Shown here: in pieces, positions 58,638 through 64,000 of the stretch
Numbering within the stretch: position 1 is the first letter of the stretch
Layout of the letters: every line of letters starts with the position of its first letter
Assembly (NCBI GenBank): GCA_038363925.1
Contig: JAQQWL010000001.1
Coordinates: 1,612,001 to 1,676,000, forward strand
DNA: 64,000 bases
From: Apiospora phragmitis
Lineage: Eukaryota; Ascomycota; Sordariomycetes; Amphisphaeriales; Apiosporaceae
Reading direction: 5' to 3'
Translations under genes and position numbers: made by a program
The notes under the pieces: model-generated
What the model was told of the DNA's origin: nothing
The model's input: the letters and a program-made list of their open reading frames with translations, nothing else
Database searches by the model: none

Positions 58638-59482
58638 CAGTGAGTGCCCACAATCCTCAGCCAGATCCATCTATCATCTGGTCTGATCTGCACCGAACCC
58701 AACTGACTTGCCAATTGTGTAGTGTCGTACGCAGACATCGCAGCTTCAGGCCCCAAGCAGACTCCCGAGGAGGTATGAGCGTTTTCCCGTATTGTCCCGT
58801 TATCTGCTTCCACAGCGGAACAATTAAAGAGCTATGGCCAGCTGCGGTGAAGGCTGGTGCTTTTCTGGGTCTTCGACCTTTGCGCACATTATATCGCGCT
58901 GGTCACAAGTTCTTCTCCATTGACTCGTTCTGACTGTTGGTTGTCCAGGCCGCCGCCCCTCAGCCTCCGGAGATTGTCTCCACCGAGTCCGCCAGCACTT
59001 CGTCCTTGGTCGACGTCGATACCCCTTCAGTCCGCACCGTCCCTTCGGACTTCGGCGAGCAGGACATTCAGACCGAAACGCAAGCCGCCCGCCGCGATCG
59101 CGAAGAGGAGCAGCGCCGTGCCGAAGCCGACCTTGCCAAGAAGAAGGCTTCTGGCAAGGTCCGCAAGGCCGACAGCTTCTTGACCAAATGGTTCGGAGAC
59201 TTGGACGACGGCGCTAGCACTGCGCTTGTCATCAGCAATCTCGTCGGTGTCGTCGGCTTGAGTGGTTTCTTGGGATACAAGGCCTGGGACCTGCATGCGC
59301 GAAACCGCCTCAGCTGGCAGAGCGTCGGCCTTGGCCTTGGCATTATGGGAGTTGTTGGTGCTGCGGAAGGTGTTTTCGGAAGGTAAGATCTATTTGAGGC
59401 AATACCCGATAATCAACCAACGTACAGTTTAACTAACACCAACCCTAGATACCTGTACAAGGGCAAGAAGAACCAGTCTTAG
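58638..59482 (+). CDS. OM14-like mitochondrial outer membrane protein
   Basis: Four exons: the single A at 58638, 58723-58772, 58949-59382 and 59449-59482; 172 residues. The start codon is split: A at the end of exon 1 joins TG at 58723, giving MSYADIAASGPKQTPEE. The middle is acidic and basic with a coiled-coil-like ARRDREEEQRRAEADLAKKK. The C-terminal half has hydrophobic segments (ALVISNLVGVVGLSGFLGY and VGLGLGIMGVVGAAEGVF) followed by RYLYKGKKNQS. This arrangement matches the OM14 C-terminal domain of outer-membrane proteins that act with porin in import or as a ribosome receptor in yeast. Assignment is by general resemblance. Confidence 0.75.
58639..58722 (+). other. Intron splitting the start codon of the OM14-like gene
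   Basis: 84 nt, donor GTGAGT, CTGAC-like branch near 58702, acceptor GTAG. Joining CATCAACA to TGTCGTACG recreates a good start context, and no other in-frame ATG precedes the conserved N-terminus. Confidence 0.7.
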
Positions 59483-60130
59483 TTGGCTTTAACGCATGAT
59501 TCAATTATATGATTGCCGGTTCTGTATGCTTCTGCGGAACAGAATATGTTCGGTCAGGGGTTGTCCGGGTTTATTCGCAGTCTCTACTCTCTGCATTTCG
59601 ATCTGCATTAGTCCCCGTCTTGCGATGTAGTCATTTCTGCAACCCTTGGTACTAATTTCATGATTTCAACTCAAAGCTGCGACATGGTACTTGCCGATGA
59701 GGCAATCTGGCATTTGTTGGCACCCGCTGGGCCTAAACCCTCGCCTGAGCTTTTGACGTGCAACAATGGTATGCCTTATAAAACTCGGTAGTATAGACTT
59801 TTCCGGTTGCATCACCCCAGGCTAATGTGGCATGCTTTGTTTCCGTGTGCCTATATGCGCAGGACAAAGCCGCAGCAGTCATTCATTGGCCCGGTAGCTT
59901 TGTCTCACAATGATGGCCTCCAAAGTGATAACCAGGAATGCAACTGGCAACCTACCAACGGCCGACCTTAAACGCCGTTGCTCTGTAGCTTTTCTTCTAA
60001 TACGTGAACACAGCCATCTGTTCCATCCAACAAAACATGCTTCTAGTGAGAGTCGTGAGATCGCTCTGCTGACAAGGCAAAATAACAGCAGCAAGACTAT
60101 ACATAATTCAATTCTTCACATCATTACATC
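59483..60130. other. Intergenic region
   Basis: About 650 bp between two plus-strand genes; small overlapping open frames near 59879-60134 are not convincing. Confidence 0.4.
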
Positions 60131-63100
60131 ATGACCGGTCCTCATAGTGGCGGGCAAGATGTTGGAGTCGTCGGAGCAGGAGTATCTGGGACGAAGAGAC
60201 CTGCGAGTGACAACCTTGGCAATGGCCATACCAAACGCACGAACACCGGAGTCATCACAACCGAGGGACCGCTAATTACAGTCAAGAATCTTCTAAATGT
60301 CGACTTCTGGGGCTTGCCCAAGCTCTGCCATCGTCACAATAGACAAGTCGGCGACCTAGGCAACCCCTTTGAAGCTGTCGAGAGTTGGGCGAGGCGCGCC
60401 CTTCCACGGTCCGATTTCAACACGGGGAATCCACATTACCCCTACCTGACCGTCGGCAGCTGGACAATGTCGCGTTTTGGCAAGCCGGTCATCGTCGGCA
60501 AGGGCAACAACTTCTACCAGTCTGTCCTGGACGCCTTTCGGGGAGAGAAATGCAGCCAAGATCTCCGATGATAATGAGATCGAAGTACCGATCAAGTACC
60601 TTACCATGATCAGCGAGTTGGAACAGGAGCCGCCGCGGCCACATGACGCGGATATGCACGAGTATGGGCCTTACTTGCGCCTCCTGGCGGGACATCGGAG
60701 GTATACAGTGTCTCAACAAGCAGTAGAGCCGCAAGACATCATAATGGGCCAGTCAGAGAATGGCGAAACTGCCGAGGACGAGTCAGCAACAATGGAGCCC
60801 AGCGAGGAAAGCCAAAGCGCCGGGAGTCAGGAAACATACACTTCCATTAGTCCACCTGCGCACCCTAAAAATCCGAAAACGCCGGTGAAGTCTCGCGATG
60901 CTGCCACCAAGTTTAGCCAGGGCTTACCGACGCCGGGTTCAAACAAGGTCATAAGCGAGGCTGTCAACAAGAAGTCCCTGCAGGGTACTCAGGCGCCGAC
61001 TGGAAAGAAGAACAACGAGACGCCGGTGGTGACAGGAGCCACCAGCAAACCCAATGCAGGCTTGCTTACGCCAGAAAAGGAACAGAAAAGCACACCGACG
61101 AAACCCGCTACTACTACTACAGCTGCTGCTGTCGGTACCAAGGCAACAGCGAATACAGATAATAAGACGACGGGAAAGCCGCAATGGCCATGGCCAGAAG
61201 CACCCGTACAAGGCTCCAAACCCCCCCCTACAGCAGACAAGGACCGTGGCGTGGCCTCCAAAGTGCCTCCCCCTACTAGTAGTACCCAAGTGCAGCAACC
61301 CGGGACTACAGGCTTTTTTCTAGTGCAAAGGTAGCACAGAATAAGGGAAACAACACGACTGGAGACGCGGTCTCTGATGTCGAGACCGAAGCTAGGGACA
61401 TCGCTGAAACTCGAGCCCTAATCGAGGCTCAGATCGCTGCTGAAGTCGAAGCCCAACACGCTGCTAGCAGTGCTGCTGAACGCGCTGTCAAAGAGGCTGC
61501 CAAATCTCAATCCAGTACCGAAACCCAATCCGCTGATGAAAATCAAGTTGCTCCGCAAGTCGCCGCAACCCAGCACGCTACCAAAGCCTCTATTGCTCTA
61601 GAGCCTTTGAAAATTCATAGTGCTTATACAAAAGCTGCCAAGGCCAACACCAGCGCCGTCAAGGCCAGCACCGTCAAGGACCGCGCCGTCAAGGACCGCG
61701 CCGACAAAGACCGCACCGCCAAAAATCCGTCCAAGGGAAGATCTGAGGAACTGCACGGAAAAAGCCAGCGTCTGTCCTTCGGCGTTGAATTTGAGTTCAT
61801 GATACCAGTGGTACTGGAAGAAGAGCGCGATGGGACGAACATAGACGATGAGCTGCTTCCGGCTCTGAATGTCATCCCACTTGCGCCGGGCGAAGACAAG
61901 GATGGACGATCACGGACAAAATATGACTATTCGATTGACCCCAGGGCCGATTTGTTCGTGCGGGACTGGGTGGAGGAACAACTTCGCGCCACCTTGATGG
62001 ACCTTGGTGTGCCTGTTATTGGCGATGATGGCACGTTGCGCAACGCTGACCCGAAGGCCGAGAACGTATCTTCCGATCGGGAGTACTGGGGCTGGAAAAT
62101 CATCAACAACAGCTCGGTCAAAATTCCGGAACCGGTCAACGCGGCGTACCAGGGCGGCAAGCCGCGCTGGGTCGGCCTCGAGCTGATTTCGCCCGCCTAC
62201 TGGGCCACGCCCAAGAGCCTCGGCGAGATCCGCCGCGTCGTGGGCGCCCTCTCGAGCAAGCTGCGGGTCCTGACGCCCGGCACCGCCGGCCTGCACGTCC
62301 ACGTCAGCCGCGGCAAGGGGTCGTTCAGCCTCGGGGAGCTGAAGCGCCTGGCCGGGCTGTGCTACGCCGCCGCGCCCCTGCTGTCGCAGCTGCACCCGGA
62401 GTCGCGGCACGAGAACGATTACTGCCAGAACAATCGGTTCTACTCCAACCTCGCGCACGGCATGATCATGGAGCAGGCCATCGCCCACCGCGCGCAGCGG
62501 CGCCGCAGCCGGGGCGTCGTCTGCAACGTCAACCACGGCAGCGTGCCCCAGGAGCCCATGGCGAAGCCCCAGTACCTGCTCGCGCCGGACAAGGAGTCGG
62601 GCCAGCGGCCGGCCGACACGCCGCGGTTCCAGCGGGCGATCCAGCGTGGCAGCCTGCGCGGCGAGGCCCTCTCGCAAAGGGTGTACCAGGGGTACGCCAA
62701 CGCCATGCTCAAGGGCGAGAACGGCGAGAAACTGCCGCCGCCGCGCGACATCGAGCAGGCCATCGACGAGCTGTGGCGGGCGCCGACCGCCACCGACCTG
62801 GTGGCCATCTTCCAGAACTTCAACAGCCGGAACTACGCGTACAACTTCGCGCGGTACGTGTGCGCGGACTTTGTCAGCGACGACGACAACATCGCCGAAT
62901 ACTTCCCCAGCACCAACAGCAGCAGCCACAGCAGGCGCAACAGCGGCAGCACCACCAGCGGCGGCGTGCACCACTGCAACACGGACTCGCGGACCGTCGA
63001 GTTCCGGCAGGCGGCCTCGACGCTGGACCCGGACTCGGTGGTGGCCTGGATCCGCGTCGTGGTCAACCTGACGTGCGTGGCGGTGCACACGACGCTGGAC

Positions 63101-63319
63101 GAGTTCTCGCGCCTCGTGCACGGCTGCGCCAAGGCCGAGCGCGAGCCGGCGTGGTACGACGCCTTCGACCTGCTCGTCGACCTCGACATGCCGCGCACGG
63201 CGCAGTTCATCCAGACGCGCATGCTGGCGCGGGCGGGCCGGACCCCGTGGGCCGACTTGCCCGCCAAGGCCCTGCCGAGCTACGACGACGCTCCGGGGGA
63301 CTCGGTCTGGCGGGGGTAA
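60131..63319 (+). CDS. Putative amidoligase (Amidoligase_2 family) with long N-terminal region, two frameshifts
   Basis: One locus of about 1062 residues after correction. The C-terminal ~500 residues carry the amidoligase signatures: RLSFGVEFEFMIPVV (~residue 550), VGLELISPAY, GLHVHVSRGKGSF and TVEFRQAASTLDPD. These proteins have the ATP-grasp/glutamine-synthetase-like fold proposed to form peptide-like amide bonds; substrates in fungi are unknown. The N-terminal ~140 residues have a compact conserved-looking block (LITVKNLLNVDFWGLPKLCH). The middle ~350 residues are disordered and Ala/Glu/Thr-rich. A C is inserted at 60556-60557 (between EKCS and KISDDNEIE) and a T is missing in the T6 run 61314-61319 (between TTGF and SSAKVAQNKG). 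From about 62100 the codons become very GC-rich. Confidence 0.82.
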
Positions 63320-64000
63320 GTGTGGACGACGAAGAAGAAGATGATGATGGAGGAAGAAGCAGATGAGAAGGCTTTTGGGGAGGGATGAGTGAAGCGGGAC
63401 GGAACAGGGAGAGGAAGTCAGGGTAGCTATGTGAGGTGATGTTTTGGTTCAGAGCTATGGTTTATGTACAGTACACACATATTGATATTGCAGCGAACTT
63501 TACAAAGGCACGAGTGGGAGGAATGTATCTCATTATGTCATCGTTTCCCAACCTTTTTGATTTGCAAAGGGCTCTCCTAAATACCTCCATAATAGGGCGC
63601 CCGAAACCGTAAAGACCTTCTCTCCGCGATGCATCTCTATGCCTAGAAGAGCCGCCCATCACCATCATGTTGATTTGGTCGGTCGTTCGTTTAAGGGGCT
63701 GTTGAGCTACAGGGCGGACTGGGGATTTAATTCATAGTCTGCAATACAATCCATTCAGTTGGTGTCAGACATGGATCGATCATGTACACGCCTAAAAGGT
63801 TAGAAACTAAAGCAATTACGTACGTTGTGACACAGCGGCGCGGGTAAGCGCCGTGATTGCCGATTGCCCGGATCCGTCACGCACTTCAAGGACCCTGCTC
63901 TTCAATCAACCAACCGGCGACTACTTACTCATAACACATTTGCGTCCCTTTGACCATCCACTCAAATAATTGCTATTCTGGACTGGTAATCTTAACAGAT
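63320..64000. other. Right-edge region with no gene called
   Basis: About 680 bp after the amidoligase; GA-rich just after the stop. No frame of note was seen. Confidence 0.4.

Noticed and set aside
61910..63121. 403-codon open frame on the minus strand opposite the amidoligase
   Set aside because: It is a GC-rich shadow; the plus-strand frame has the family motifs, and the minus frame is Val/Arg/Ala/Gly-biased with no domain.

Overview
The window is nuclear DNA of a filamentous ascomycete (Pezizomycotina, most likely a Sordariomycete). The evidence is short spliceosomal introns (mostly 47-90 nt, GTRNGN donors, CTAAC/CTGAC-like branch sites), fungus-restricted families (Clr5-domain regulator, Pmp3 with a long tail, fungal F-box proteins, Spo7, OM14-like), and a transposon degraded by repeat-induced point mutation (RIP). 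There are no operons; genes lie on both strands with 0.3-2 kb spacers. No tRNA, rRNA or CRISPR array was recognised.

Layout. 0-9 kb: an F-box gene running off the left edge, a JMJD5-like JmjC oxygenase and the spliceosomal helicase Prp22. 9-24.6 kb: an acidic-tailed orphan frame, a Clr5-domain protein, a Pmp3 membrane proteolipid, a conserved unknown protein, the mitochondrial helicase Suv3, a VAMP7-like R-SNARE, a low-complexity gene, a membrane-anchored SDR and a G-patch protein. 24.7-26.6 kb: one RIP-destroyed pogo-type DDE transposon with recognisable terminal inverted repeats and TA target site. 27-30 kb: a small secreted protein with an N-terminal histidine and two tiny aromatic-rich open frames. 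31-42 kb: Sec1, a multi-exon seven-TM-like membrane protein and Bro1. 43-54 kb: a zinc-free MDR oxidoreductase, a second F-box protein, an unknown single-TM protein, a dual-specificity-like phosphatase and Spo7. 54-64 kb: an ABHD4/5-type hydrolase, small genes, an OM14-like mitochondrial outer membrane protein and a large putative amidoligase.

How the genes relate. Several genes belong to membrane traffic or organelle membranes (Sec1, VAMP7-like, Bro1, Spo7, OM14-like, Pmp3), but nothing shows that they form a co-regulated cluster. Suv3/VAMP7-like and SDR/G-patch are divergent pairs that may share promoters.

The most unusual feature is that at least thirteen single-base frameshifts interrupt otherwise perfectly conserved genes, including genes that should be essential (prp22, sec1). 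Nine are +1 and four are -1, and most lie in short homopolymers. The simplest reading is residual assembly error, so I give these genes as intact loci with the break noted. Other points of interest are an ATG start codon split by an intron, a 3-nt microexon, three catalytic Asp codons of a transposase all turned to Asn by RIP, and a eukaryotic amidoligase with a long unknown N-terminal region.
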